Shown here: piece after piece, positions 44,295-53,621 of the stretch
Layout of the letters: the number at the start of each line of letters is the position of its first letter
Position numbering within the stretch: the first letter of the stretch is position 1
Assembly (NCBI RefSeq): GCF_904846715.1
Contig: NZ_CAJHBU010000002.1
Coordinates: 1-64,000, forward strand
Direction: 5' to 3'
Source of the DNA: Psychrobacter vallis
Lineage (GTDB): Bacteria; Pseudomonadota; Gammaproteobacteria; Pseudomonadales; Moraxellaceae
DNA: 64,000 bases
Made by a program: the position numbers and the translations under genes
The notes under the pieces: model-generated
What the model saw: the letters and a program-made list of their open reading frames with translations, nothing else
Told to the model about the DNA's origin: nothing
The model's database searches: none

Positions 44295-45275
44295 CTACTT
44301 CAGAATGTTTAAACGACTATTCAAATCAAAACGCGCCAGCGCATCCGGTAGCTTGTCAACTGCCATACTTAAGGTCGCTTCGGCGGCTTGTGCCAGTCCC
44401 AGCTTTTCTGCTAATGTCGGCTTTTGGCGTGAATGCAGTGCATAGACCTCACTCTCTTCCATTAGATTTAAAATATAACTGTCAGACGTTTGTAAGCTAT
44501 CGATCAAATTAAGTTTTAGCGCATCTTCGCCATACCAATGCTCACCCGTTGCTACTTTAGCAACCTCCAATTCTGGACGATATTTATTGACAAAGTGTTT
44601 AAATAGCGCATGCGTCTGCTCCAGCTCTTCTTGATATTTAGCGCGATCTGCTTCATCGTTTTCGCCAAATACTGTGACCGTACGCTTATAATCACCAGCG
44701 GTAAACATCTCATAGTCTACGTCGTGGTTTTTGAGCCACTTATGAAAGTTAGGCAATTGTGACACCACACCGATTGAGCCAATAATGGCGAATGGCGCAG
44801 CGACAATATTGTCCGCGACACAGGCCATCATATAACCGCCACTAGCGGCGACTTTATCGACACAGACAGTCAATTTCAAACCCGCTTCTTTTAGACGAAC
44901 CAATTGCGCTGCTGCTAGACCATAGCCATGCACCAAACCACCACCTGACTCAAGGCGCACGACGACTTCATCGCCTTTATTCGCTGTGCTGATTAGTGTG
45001 CTGATTTCTTCACGTAAATGCTTAACAGCCGTGGCTTTGATATCACCATCAAAGTCCAAAACGAAAACTTGTGGTTTTTTATCCGTATTTTTTTTCTTAT
45101 TTTTAGATTTTGATTTTAGTGCTTGTTTGGCTTTTTTGGCCATGGTCTTTTGGAATTGCTTGAGGGCAGCTTTGCCTTGGGTCGCTTCCATCAGATCTTC
45201 GCGGCGCTGCTTTTGTGTTTCGTTAAGGTGTATTACTCTTAGCTCAACAGGGTTTTTAGGGGGATGAAATAGCAT
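44295..45275 (-). CDS. sohB: SohB-type S49 peptidase, lacking the usual N-terminal membrane anchor
   Basis: A 326 aa peptidase of the signal peptide peptidase A family. Seen: NPVELRVIHLNE near the N-terminus, a Lys-rich coiled segment (about 35-70), FVLDFDGDIKA, RLESGGGLVHGYGLAA, the nucleophile Ser in DKVAASGGYMMACVAD, GSIGVVSQLPNF, the TAGDYKRT lysine of the Ser-Lys dyad and GEHWYGEDAL, matching E. coli SohB almost end to end. E. coli SohB begins with a transmembrane helix of about 30 residues; here only MLFHPPK precedes the match. The upstream frame meets a TGA five codons before the ATG, and a GAGG box fits this ATG. The protein may be cytoplasmic or peripheral. Confidence 0.9.
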   Translation of the reverse strand: MLFHPPKNPVELRVIHLNETQKQRREDLMEATQGKAALKQFQKTMAKKAKQALKSKSKNKKKNTDKKPQVFVLDFDGDIKATAVKHLREEISTLISTANKGDEVVVRLESGGGLVHGYGLAAAQLVRLKEAGLKLTVCVDKVAASGGYMMACVADNIVAAPFAIIGSIGVVSQLPNFHKWLKNHDVDYEMFTAGDYKRTVTVFGENDEADRAKYQEELEQTHALFKHFVNKYRPELEVAKVATGEHWYGEDALKLNLIDSLQTSDSYILNLMEESEVYALHSRQKPTLAEKLGLAQAAEATLSMAVDKLPDALARFDLNSRLNILK

Positions 45276-45631
45276 GATTACAAATCCTCAAGTCAGTAAA
45301 TATATCAATATAGCTGGTTTTATTAGCGTGACGTTGATATGCGCACGCTCTGCCACATTTTCAAGCAGAATAATAATATTTAACCCAATACAAATGTTAC
45401 TGAATAAATACGGCGATACTGCAGTGATCCAATACTCTGATTGAACTCAGCTGGTTGTATAACAATGGCAGATTAGGCATAATATGCGTTTATATCAAAT
45501 TCTCTGTAGCCAACGTGATGACTATTTGTCTTAATCGCGTTATTTGTGCTTTTTTTGCGAATCACTTGAATCGCACGATTATGGCTGCATTATTGTATTT
45601 CGAATTGGGCTGACAACTGGATAACTATATT
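45276..45631. other. Divergent intergenic region between sohB and aspS
   Basis: 356 bp holding the promoters of two divergent genes. No gene, RNA or hairpin is seen. Confidence 0.4.
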
Positions 45632-47458
45632 ATGACGCATAGCGAATACCGAGACGAATATTGCGGAGCCGTAACCGAAAGCTTACTTGAGCAAACCATT
45701 AGCATCGTAGGCTGGGTACATCGTCGTCGCGATCACGGTGGCGTGATTTTTTTGGACATGCGTGACCGCGCTGGTATCTTGCAGGTAGTCGTTGATCCTG
45801 ATACGCCAGAAGCTTTTGCCACGGCTGACGCGGTACGTCCTGAATACGTGCTAAAAATCACAGGCCGCGTACGTCGCCGTTATGAAGGTACTGAAAACAA
45901 CAATATGACCAGTGGTCAGATTGAGCTATTGGGCAAAGAGATTGAAGTACTGGCCAAGTCTGAAACCCCGCCATTCCCATTGAATGACGAAAAAACCACC
46001 GTATCAGAAGATTTGCGTCTAAAGTATCGCTATCTCGATATGCGTCGTCCGCAAATGCAGGAGCGTATGGTTTTCCGTGCCAAAGCGACCTCAACGATTC
46101 GTCGTTACTTAGATGATCATGGTTTCTTAGACGTTGAGACGCCTATTTTGACTCGTGCAACGCCTGAAGGCGCGCGTGATTATCTGGTACCATCACGTAC
46201 ACGCCCAGGTAACTTCTTTGCACTGCCGCAGTCGCCACAGCTATTTAAGCAGTTGCTGATGGTGTCAGGTTTTGATCGTTATTATCAAATCGCTAAATGC
46301 TTCCGTGATGAAGACTTACGTGCTGATCGTCAGCCTGAATTTACGCAGGTGGATATCGAAACTTCTTTCTTAAATGAAGAAGAAATCATGAACATCAACG
46401 AAGGTCTGATCAAGCATTTGTTCAAGACCATGATGGACGTTGAGTTTGAACAGTTTCCGCGCATGACTTATGCCGAAGCAATGCGTGACTACGCATCAGA
46501 CAAGCCTGATTTACGTATTCCATTGAAACTGGTTGACGTTGCAGATTTGATGAAAGACGTTGATTTCAAAGTATTTGCCGGCCCTGCTAACGATCCTAAA
46601 GGTCGCGTTGCTGCCCTTCGCATTCCTGGTGGTGCCTCATTAAGCCGTAAGCAAATCGATGCTTATACTAAGTTTGTTGGCATTTATGGCGCACGCGGTT
46701 TGGCTTATATCAAAGTCAATGATGCCAGCAGCATCAACAATGGCGTAGATAAAGAATCAGGCCTACAGTCTCCTATCATCAAAAACATGACTGATGATGT
46801 GCTTGTTAGCCTGATTGAGCGTACTGCGGCAGAAGATGGCGATATTATCTTCTTTGGTGCCGATAAAGCCAGTGTCGTGAACGACGCAATCGGCGCACTA
46901 CGTCAAAAAATTGGTCTAGACCTTGAAATGACAACTTGCCAGTGGGCGCCACTTTGGGTGACTGACTTCCCAATGTTCGAGCAAACTGACGATGGTCGCT
47001 GGACATCAATGCATCATCCGTTTACTAAGCCTAAAGGCTCGGTCGATGAGCTGAAAAACAACCCAGAAGCGGCCCTATCTATCGCTTATGACATGGTGCT
47101 AAATGGTACGGAAGTTGGCGGTGGTAGCTTACGTATCAATACCTTTGATATGCAGCAAGCTGTCCTTGATGCTCTGGGTATCGGCGAGCAAGAGGCTGAA
47201 GACAAGTTTGGTTTCTTACTTGATGCATTGAAATTTGGTGCACCGCCGCATGGTGGGTTGGCCTTTGGTTTGGATCGACTAATTATGCTCATGGTAGGCG
47301 CAGACTCTATCCGTGATGTCATCGCTTTCCCAAAAACCAAAACTGCTGAGTGCCCATTAACTCAAGCACCTGCTGAAGTCGATAGCAAGCAGCTACGTGA
47401 TCTTGGTATCCGTGTGCGTGAAAAAGTACAAGCCGATGCCAACAAGTCTGCTCAGTAA
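45632..47458 (+). CDS. aspS: Aspartyl-tRNA synthetase
   Basis: Class II synthetase charging tRNA-Asp in the cytoplasm. Seen: 608 aa; an N-terminal OB-fold anticodon-binding domain (about 1-110, ending at [23 protein letters not shown]), motif 1 [19 protein letters not shown], motif 2 [21 protein letters not shown], the bacterial GAD insertion (about 300-420) and motif 3 [27 protein letters not shown]. Length and order are those of bacterial AspRS. The start context is weak, but [12 protein letters not shown] aligns with the family start. An LpxL-like acyltransferase gene follows 61 bp later. Confidence 0.97.
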   Translation: MTHSEYRDEYCGAVTESLLEQTISIVGWVHRRRDHGGVIFLDMRDRAGILQVVVDPDTPEAFATADAVRPEYVLKITGRVRRRYEGTENNNMTSGQIELLGKEIEVLAKSETPPFPLNDEKTTVSEDLRLKYRYLDMRRPQMQERMVFRAKATSTIRRYLDDHGFLDVETPILTRATPEGARDYLVPSRTRPGNFFALPQSPQLFKQLLMVSGFDRYYQIAKCFRDEDLRADRQPEFTQVDIETSFLNEEEIMNINEGLIKHLFKTMMDVEFEQFPRMTYAEAMRDYASDKPDLRIPLKLVDVADLMKDVDFKVFAGPANDPKGRVAALRIPGGASLSRKQIDAYTKFVGIYGARGLAYIKVNDASSINNGVDKESGLQSPIIKNMTDDVLVSLIERTAAEDGDIIFFGADKASVVNDAIGALRQKIGLDLEMTTCQWAPLWVTDFPMFEQTDDGRWTSMHHPFTKPKGSVDELKNNPEAALSIAYDMVLNGTEVGGGSLRINTFDMQQAVLDALGIGEQEAEDKFGFLLDALKFGAPPHGGLAFGLDRLIMLMVGADSIRDVIAFPKTKTAECPLTQAPAEVDSKQLRDLGIRVREKVQADANKSAQ

Positions 47459-47519
47459 ATAGCACGATGATTCGTAGTTGTCATCTACAGTGCTTGTTAT
47501 GTGATTCGTCACCATGTGA

Positions 47520-48482
47520 GTGGTTGTGAATCCTTATCATCTTTTCAAATTGGTGCCATTGTCTGTATTGCAGATAATGGCACGTTTTGTCGCTTGGATA
47601 ATCGTTAAAATACCAAGCTTAAGTATCATGCGCACTATTCGTATTAATATGGCGCTGATTGCTCCTAACCTGTCTGACATTCAAAAAAAAGCACTGACTA
47701 AAGACATTATTTATCATCAATGTTTAACCAGTATTGAGTCCATCAAAAGCTGGGCGATGTCTCCTGAATGGAGTATTGGTCAGATTCGTGACGTTCATAA
47801 TAAAGATATTTTATTAGAAGGACTGGCCAATCCTAATGGCATGCTCGCAATCGTACCGCATTTGGGTACGTGGGAGATGATGAACGCGTGGCTAAATCAG
47901 TTTGGCGCGCCAACCATCATGTACAAGCCAGTTAAAGGTAATATCACCAATAATTTTGTGCTCCAAGGTCGTGCGCGTCTTAATGCAACTTTAGTTCCGA
48001 CGGATGGTAGCGGTGTTAAGGCCGTATTTAAAACACTCAAACAAGGTGGCTTTAGTATCGTGTTGCCTGACCATGTGCCTGATCCTTCAGGGGGTGTGGT
48101 GGTACCTTTTTTTGGTATCGAGACCTTAACCAGTACACTCGCCTCCAAACTTGCTAGCAAAACCACATGTTCGTTGGTTGGTTTGTCTTGTATCCGCCGT
48201 GACGATGGTCGTGGTTTTGATATTTATTGTTATAAACTCGATGATCCTGCTCTATATAATCGTGATGCTGAAACAGCGTCTTATGCGCTCAATCAAGCCA
48301 TGGAACAGATGATTAGAGATCATTGTAGTCACTATATGTGGGGTTATCGTCGTTTTAAGCATATACCAAATCTAGGCAATCCTTACCGAAAAAGCAAAGC
48401 GGCTTTAAAAGCCTTTATTCAAGCTCATAATTCTACAACTGCTAATAGTGACAATCATAGTAAGTTCGATAATTATAAGTAA
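47520..48482 (+). CDS. Lipid A acyltransferase-like protein (LpxL/HtrB family)
   Basis: A 320 aa membrane-associated acyltransferase that would add a secondary fatty acid to lipid A. Seen: a hydrophobic N-terminal segment (about 8-33), the family catalytic H(X4)(D/E) motif in PHLGTWE, MYKPVKGN, RARLNATLVPTDGSGVKAVFK, the VLPDHVPDPSGGVVVPFFG segment and MWGYRRFKH near the C-terminus. No ATG fits: the proposed start is GTG at 47520 (GTG 47526 is an alternative), and no clear ribosome binding site is seen, so it may depend on read-through from aspS. It adjoins a glycan gene cluster, which agrees with an envelope role. Confidence 0.85.
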   Translation: MVVNPYHLFKLVPLSVLQIMARFVAWIIVKIPSLSIMRTIRINMALIAPNLSDIQKKALTKDIIYHQCLTSIESIKSWAMSPEWSIGQIRDVHNKDILLEGLANPNGMLAIVPHLGTWEMMNAWLNQFGAPTIMYKPVKGNITNNFVLQGRARLNATLVPTDGSGVKAVFKTLKQGGFSIVLPDHVPDPSGGVVVPFFGIETLTSTLASKLASKTTCSLVGLSCIRRDDGRGFDIYCYKLDDPALYNRDAETASYALNQAMEQMIRDHCSHYMWGYRRFKHIPNLGNPYRKSKAALKAFIQAHNSTTANSDNHSKFDNYK

Positions 48483-48572
48483 TAACTGTTCTATCGTTTA
48501 ACTATTTAGACATATCATCAGTTACAGTTATGCTAATATTGGCAATATTTCACCCATTTTTATTTTAATGAT

Positions 48573-48746
48573 TAGGGCGTGTCCTCATTTTGAAAATGGT
48601 TATAAAAATGAGATAAATTGAAGCCAAACAAGGAAAATAGCGCTGATAATATCGGGATATTAACCAGTTATTTGACGCAGTTTGGCGAATATTTAGCCAT
48701 TTTTAACCCATTTAGTCGCTATCGTTCAGATTGAGAACACGCCCTA
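48573..48746 (+). mobile_element. MITE-like element 1 (170 bp, TA flanks)
   Basis: A 170-bp non-coding element (48575-48744) with terminal inverted repeats beginning GGGCGTGT(C/T)CTCA, flanked on both sides by TA, which looks like a target duplication. It has no transposase. A second element of the same length, orientation and sequence family lies at 51779-51952. The ends suggest mobilisation by an IS with TA targets (IS630/Tc1-like or an IS5-family group); which one is not determined. Confidence 0.85.
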
Positions 48747-48776
48747 GTTCTTTATTTACCTCCATGTGAGTGCATT

Positions 48777-49577
48777 ATGACATCTGACGTACCTAAGACT
48801 ATTCCCAAAAACTTTGCGCAAACAGATACGGATACTGCTGAACCACGTTATATTATTTGTATGAAATGGGGTGATAAATACGGCTCTGAATACGTCAACC
48901 GTCTTTATAATATGGTCAGTCGCCATCTCACTCTAGACTTTCAGATGGTTTGCTTGACTGATGACATCACTGGTATTGATCCTGCTATTGCTTGTTATCC
49001 CATACCTGAGATGAACCTACCGGCTGGCCCTGAGCGTGGCTGGAAAAAGCTCACTACTTTTAAACCTGAGCTTTATGATTTAAAAGGTGTTGCGTTATTT
49101 TTAGATATCGACATTGTGATTGTTGATAATATTGATGCATTTTTTACTTACCAAGCAGAATATAAAGACAGTGTCGTCATCATTCGTGATTGGAAAAAAC
49201 CATGGCGGATGATTGGCAATAGTTCGGTATATCGATTTAATATTGGTATGAACTCTTACCCTGATTTGCTAGCAAACTTTGAGCGTAACTTTGACACCAT
49301 CCGTCAGCAAGTTCGCCACGAACAAGCCTACCTATCAAACTATTTACGTGAGCACCATCACCTAGAGTACTGGGACAAAACATGGTGTGTCAGTTTTAAA
49401 TACCAATGCATTGCCCCAATTCCGTTTAACTTAGTGCGTGCACCAACACTGCCTGATAACGCAAAAATTGTTATTTTTCATGGTGAGATAAACCCACCAG
49501 ACGCCATTGCAGGTAGTGGCGGCAAGTGGTATCGTCATGTGAAACCAAGCCCATGGTTAAAAAATTATTGGCAATAA
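48777..49577 (+). CDS. Glycosyltransferase with DxD motif
   Basis: A 266 aa protein with a GT-A-like layout. Seen: ICMKWGDKYGSEYVNRLYNMV near the N-terminus, MVCLTDDITGID, the metal- and nucleotide-sugar-binding LFLDIDIVIVDNID (DxD, about residue 120), a central DKTWCVSFKYQC segment and the C-terminal KIVIFHGEINPPDAI and PSPWLKNYW. It is a clear paralogue of the gene at 62758-63600, and a decayed third relative lies at 53508-53604. The donor and acceptor sugars are unknown. It starts 31 bp after MITE-like element 1 and heads the first block of the glycan locus. Confidence 0.82.
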   Translation: MTSDVPKTIPKNFAQTDTDTAEPRYIICMKWGDKYGSEYVNRLYNMVSRHLTLDFQMVCLTDDITGIDPAIACYPIPEMNLPAGPERGWKKLTTFKPELYDLKGVALFLDIDIVIVDNIDAFFTYQAEYKDSVVIIRDWKKPWRMIGNSSVYRFNIGMNSYPDLLANFERNFDTIRQQVRHEQAYLSNYLREHHHLEYWDKTWCVSFKYQCIAPIPFNLVRAPTLPDNAKIVIFHGEINPPDAIAGSGGKWYRHVKPSPWLKNYWQ

Positions 49578-49673
49578 TCGTTTAGATACTAACTATGTTT
49601 AGATGGCTTACAGATAATTTGAAGGTAATGCATCACGATATAAAATACCTGAAGTCAACTACTGGAAAACAGT

Positions 49674-50531
49674 ATGGCGCTATATTTGAGATTACCTACT
49701 ACCGCTGGGTTTAATATTGATAACGAGATCATCTTTATCAATGCTTTTAATGCTAGTGAACCAGAGCAAAGCTTGCTTGGACAAGACGTCAACATTATCG
49801 CCTCAGGTCCATCCATACAGCAGCTATCATTGCCAGAACTACTAAAAATACCCACTATTTTCGTCAATGGTAGCCTTAGCCTCATTGGTCATCATCGCTT
49901 CACAGATGTTGTCGGTTATGTCATTAGCGACGCACGCTTTATCAATCACCAACCTGAAATTTTACGTCAGCATTATACTGGTCAACCCTTATACGCAACG
50001 TTAGCCGTCTTCGAAGCGATGGCAACAACCCACCCTGATATTATGCGTACTTACCATCATGCTATGCGTGTGTTATATCCAGTAGATAGACCATGGGGCG
50101 TAAAATCGAATAAGCTATCATTTAGTAAGCTCATATTTAAGAAAAAATTATTGAATAAAAAAATGCCTTTGTCATGCTTTATGAATCATCCAAATTTTAT
50201 TATTGATGACAGTTATAAATCTGCTGAGATCGGCGTTTCTCTTAATGTTACTCATGGATTTGTCGAGGCAGGCACTGTTGCCTATGTAGCCACACAACTG
50301 GCTTTCTCACGTCATGCAGCTGCTATACACTTATACGGTATCGATTTGATCAACAGCGATCAGCCACGATTCTACGAACACACAAACAACAGCGCCCCAA
50401 GTACTCTTAATACCGTCATCAGCGACCGTATTGTCCCGTCGTTCAATTTATTGAGTAGAGTCTATAAAGAGCATGGGGTCTGTGTTATCAACCATTCTCC
50501 TATATCCAAAGCATTATTTGGCAATCTCTAG
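49674..50531 (+). CDS. Unassigned glycan-locus protein with an SGPS motif
   Basis: A 285 aa protein that I do not recognise with certainty. Seen: an N-terminal VNIIASGPSIQQL segment (about 38-50) on a strand-loop-helix, followed by IPTIFVNGSL, VVGYVISDARF and, further on, AAIHLYGIDLI. The SGPS pattern and following strands recall the Rossmann-like fold of GT42/MptE-like (DUF115) sugar-modifying proteins, several of which act in LPS or flagellin glycosylation. A basic segment (about 155-170) interrupts the middle. Its last four bases overlap the end of the convergent GT4 gene. A role in glycan decoration is inferred from context only. Confidence 0.65.
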   Translation: MALYLRLPTTAGFNIDNEIIFINAFNASEPEQSLLGQDVNIIASGPSIQQLSLPELLKIPTIFVNGSLSLIGHHRFTDVVGYVISDARFINHQPEILRQHYTGQPLYATLAVFEAMATTHPDIMRTYHHAMRVLYPVDRPWGVKSNKLSFSKLIFKKKLLNKKMPLSCFMNHPNFIIDDSYKSAEIGVSLNVTHGFVEAGTVAYVATQLAFSRHAAAIHLYGIDLINSDQPRFYEHTNNSAPSTLNTVISDRIVPSFNLLSRVYKEHGVCVINHSPISKALFGNL

Positions 50532-51658
50532 CGCTCATTACTTTCTAAATCTAACACCGAACCAAATGCTAAGTACTGCTGTGCGATGTGATTAGGCAAT
50601 AGCTGCTGATTTAGCGGTACTGTATAGTGTGTTAGATTGTCTATTGCTTGACCCATGAGTAGGGCAAGCCCATCAATATCCCCTACGGATATCAAATTTT
50701 TTGCAGGCAATAACTCTCTTGGACCAAATGGACAATCGGTACTAATTACCGGCACTCCGAGTGCTTGTGCTTCGACGATAACGTAACCAAACCCTTCAAA
50801 TTTAGACGTCAGTACCATCAATGCGGCGGATGCGATTAACGGATAAGGATTGGTCTGAAATCCCAAAAATCTAACACAGTCACTAATATTAAGCTGAAGC
50901 GCCAACTGCTTAATTTCCGCTTCAAGCTTACCTTTACCTACCAACACTAATGGCAGCTTCCGCTCTGTTTTCGCATAAGCTTGTAGCAAGTCTCGATGGC
51001 CTTTCATACTATCGAATGAGGCAACATGAATAATGTATTCTTTGTCTCTTAAGCCAAAACTTTCAATATATGGCGTCTGTGCGGCTTTGGTATTAATATC
51101 AACGATATCGCAAGGATTATAAATGGTCAGGGTTTTGGTAACTTGCCCTAAAAGTGAGAGCAAGTCTTGACGTGACCCTTCGCTCACACAGCTACAAGGA
51201 TGAGCACCATATACCATTTTTAGATGGGCTATGGTTTGTACTGTGTCGTCTGACAACTGCTGTTGAAACTGTCTAGATACTGCCGTATGCAACACATTCA
51301 CGATATTGGCTAGCTTGCTATAAGCCATTATCCAATTTACTTTATAGATGTTAGCCAGTATGAGATCCGGCACCCCTATCTGATTAAGAACATAAAAATC
51401 AATACGCTCAGCAACTGCCTTATAAGCATTGGCTTGCTCAGAGTCCGGAGCAAGTTGCTGCTGAGCAAAAACCTCATAATATGGAACAATATGTTTTTTT
51501 ATTCGAGGATCCAATGGCATTTCTTGGGTATCTTCTAAGCACAGTACATGAACGCTGTAGTCCATTTGAATATAAGCCCGCGCTAACGTCGTTACCATAC
51601 GCTCGGCACCGCGACCTTCTAACGCTTTTAATATCAATAAAATAATGGGTTGAGTCAT
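50528..51658 (-). CDS. Family 4 glycosyltransferase, copy 1
   Basis: A 376 aa GT-B fold transferase. Seen: LKALEGRGAERMVTTLARAY at the N-terminus (the GGAER-type acceptor-side motif), IHVASFDSMKGHRDLLQAY, LVGKGKLEAEIKQLA, RFLGFQTNPYPLIASAALMVLTSKFEGFGYVIVEAQALG (the E(X7)E donor-binding motif) and PVISTDCPFGPRELL. It closely resembles the gene at 55255-56349 (GPRELLP and VGDI.GLA are shared), so the two are paralogues. It is convergent with the preceding gene and ends with a 4-bp overlap. The donor sugar is unknown. Confidence 0.9.
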   Translation of the reverse strand: MTQPIILLILKALEGRGAERMVTTLARAYIQMDYSVHVLCLEDTQEMPLDPRIKKHIVPYYEVFAQQQLAPDSEQANAYKAVAERIDFYVLNQIGVPDLILANIYKVNWIMAYSKLANIVNVLHTAVSRQFQQQLSDDTVQTIAHLKMVYGAHPCSCVSEGSRQDLLSLLGQVTKTLTIYNPCDIVDINTKAAQTPYIESFGLRDKEYIIHVASFDSMKGHRDLLQAYAKTERKLPLVLVGKGKLEAEIKQLALQLNISDCVRFLGFQTNPYPLIASAALMVLTSKFEGFGYVIVEAQALGVPVISTDCPFGPRELLPAKNLISVGDIDGLALLMGQAIDNLTHYTVPLNQQLLPNHIAQQYLAFGSVLDLESNER

Positions 51659-51778
51659 AGCTGCCTTGGTGTCATGTTTTATACCATTGATTCACAAATC
51701 TCTATCTTTAATGTCAGCCAACACGTGAATAAATAAGTGCAGTGATCTTTTATATGGTGATGTCACCTACTCTCACAT

Positions 51779-51952
51779 TAGGGCGTGTCCTCATTTTAAA
51801 AATGGTGATAAAAATGAGATAAATTGCCGTCAAACAAGGAAAGTAGCGCAAATAATATCGAGATATTGATAAGCTATTTGACGATGTTTGGCAAAATTTA
51901 GCCATTTTTAGCCCATTTAGAGGACAATGGATTGAATTGAGGACACGCCCTA
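51779..51952 (+). mobile_element. MITE-like element 2 (170 bp, TA flanks)
   Basis: Element 51781-51950 with ends GGGCGTGTCCTCA and its inverse TGAGGACACGCCC, flanked by TA. It has the same length and orientation as element 1 and about four fifths of its bases by eye, with one compensating pair of single-base gaps. Together the two bracket three glycan genes. The region 51953-52168 after it shows no gene and carries the ugd promoter. Confidence 0.85.
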
Positions 51953-52168
51953 GCACCGATGATATAATAAACCTTATGTGCATACACTCACCAGCCAATA
52001 CAAACATGGGTATTTTCCATAGAAAGCCAGACTATAATCAATTTGCTATAAAAAACATAGTGCTGCTATATAGAAGTTTCTCGATTATCTGCCATCATTT
52101 TTAATGTTAGATGCCAGTAAATAAAACCAAGCTTAAAACTACAGATAAAATATAAATTTGGATTTTTT

Positions 52169-53335
52169 ATGAAAATAACAGTAGTCGGCACAGGCTATGT
52201 AGGTCTATCCAATGCTATATTGCTGGCTCAGCATAATACCGTCATAGCAGTTGATATCGTAGCAGAAAGAGTTGAGCTATTAAACTCAGGAAAGTCTCCT
52301 ATTGAAGACCCAGATATTGAAGACTTCTTATTAAATAAACACATTGATTTTACCGCCACTTTGGATGCCGAATCTGCCTACAAGGACGCTGACTTCATTA
52401 TTGTCGCCACCCCTACTGATTACGACTCAAAGACCAATTACTTCAATACTTCAACGGTAGAAACGGTGATTGAGCAAGTACTTTTAGTCAATAAACAAGC
52501 CACCATTATCATAAAATCTACCGTCCCAGTGGGATATACAGCAGGCTTAAGACAACGTTATGCGACTGATCGTATTATTTTTTCGCCTGAATTTTTACGA
52601 GAAGGTAAAGCACTTCATGACAACTTATATCCTTCACGCATCATTGTAGGTGAACAGTCCGAACAGGCGCAATGGTTTGCCAATCTGCTGCTCGAAGGCG
52701 CTATTAAAAAAGAAGTGCCCGTACTATTTGTAAAGCCGACAGAAGCTGAAGCCATTAAGCTATTTTCTAACACTTACTTAGCGATGCGGGTGGCCTATTT
52801 TAATGAGCTGGATACTTATGCACAGACATTTGGACTTGAAACCAAACAGATTATAGAAGGCATTGGTCTAGATCCCAGAATTGGCAACCATTATAACAAT
52901 CCATCCTTTGGTTATGGTGGCTACTGCCTCCCTAAAGACACCAAGCAATTATTAGCAAATTATGATGAAGTACCAAGCAATCTAATAAAAGCCATTGTTG
53001 ATTCCAACAGAACTCGTAAAGATTTTATTGCGGACAAAATTATCGAAAGAAAACCAAAAATTGTGGGCATATACCGACTGGTCATGAAAAGTGGCTCAGA
53101 CAATTTTAGAGCATCTGCGATTCAAGGAATTATGAAACGCATCAAAGCAAAAGGTATCGAAGTGGTTGTTTACGAACCTGTCTTGAAAGAAAAACACTTC
53201 TTTCATTCACGCGTGGTTCAAGACTTAGAAGAATTCAAAGCCATAAGTGATGTGATTGTTGCAAACCGCTTGTCTGCTGATATAGAAGATGTCGCTGAAA
53301 AAGTATTTACACGAGACCTATTTGGAAGCGATTAA
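52169..53335 (+). CDS. ugd: UDP-glucose 6-dehydrogenase
   Basis: Oxidises UDP-glucose to UDP-glucuronate with NAD. Seen: 388 aa; the Rossmann motif [16 protein letters not shown] at the very N-terminus, [64 protein letters not shown], the active-site loop [18 protein letters not shown] containing the catalytic Cys, and the C-terminal [15 protein letters not shown]. This matches the short Ugd type (E. coli Ugd, 388 aa). It is a single gene inside the glycan locus and supplies glucuronate or its derivatives for glycan synthesis. Confidence 0.96.
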   Translation: MKITVVGTGYVGLSNAILLAQHNTVIAVDIVAERVELLNSGKSPIEDPDIEDFLLNKHIDFTATLDAESAYKDADFIIVATPTDYDSKTNYFNTSTVETVIEQVLLVNKQATIIIKSTVPVGYTAGLRQRYATDRIIFSPEFLREGKALHDNLYPSRIIVGEQSEQAQWFANLLLEGAIKKEVPVLFVKPTEAEAIKLFSNTYLAMRVAYFNELDTYAQTFGLETKQIIEGIGLDPRIGNHYNNPSFGYGGYCLPKDTKQLLANYDEVPSNLIKAIVDSNRTRKDFIADKIIERKPKIVGIYRLVMKSGSDNFRASAIQGIMKRIKAKGIEVVVYEPVLKEKHFFHSRVVQDLEEFKAISDVIVANRLSADIEDVAEKVFTRDLFGSD

Positions 53336-53507
53336 CCCTTTTATAATACTCAAAACAAAAAATTTATTACAATGAACGTATGTTTATTAAAAATTCATAT
53401 TTTAATACCTATTCATTGTAAGAAAAAATTACTTGAATTAGATTTAAATATTAATATATTGCGCTCTTGCCATTTAATATTATACAAGTAGTAAAGTCAC
53501 CTATGGC

Positions 53508-53604
53508 GCAAAAATCGTTATTTTCCACAGTAGGACTAATTCATCAGCAACCTGCTGCTATCGATGGCGATAAATATTATAAACATGTAAAATCAAGTCT
53601 GTGA
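53508..53604 (+). pseudogene. Decayed 3' end of a third DxD-type glycosyltransferase
   Basis: Within the otherwise empty 53336-53621 gap, GCAAAAATCGTTATTTTCCA encodes AKIVIFH, the same residues as near the C-terminus of the transferase at 48777-49577. After a frame change the sequence reads QQPAAIDGDKYYKHVKSS, matching NPPDAIAGSGGKWYRHVKPS of that protein, and then stops. The order and spacing match the intact gene with a frameshift and a small deletion. It is a relic left by deletion or recombination between paralogues; the 5' part is gone. Confidence 0.75.
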
Positions 53605-53621
53605 TTATAGGAGCACTGGTA

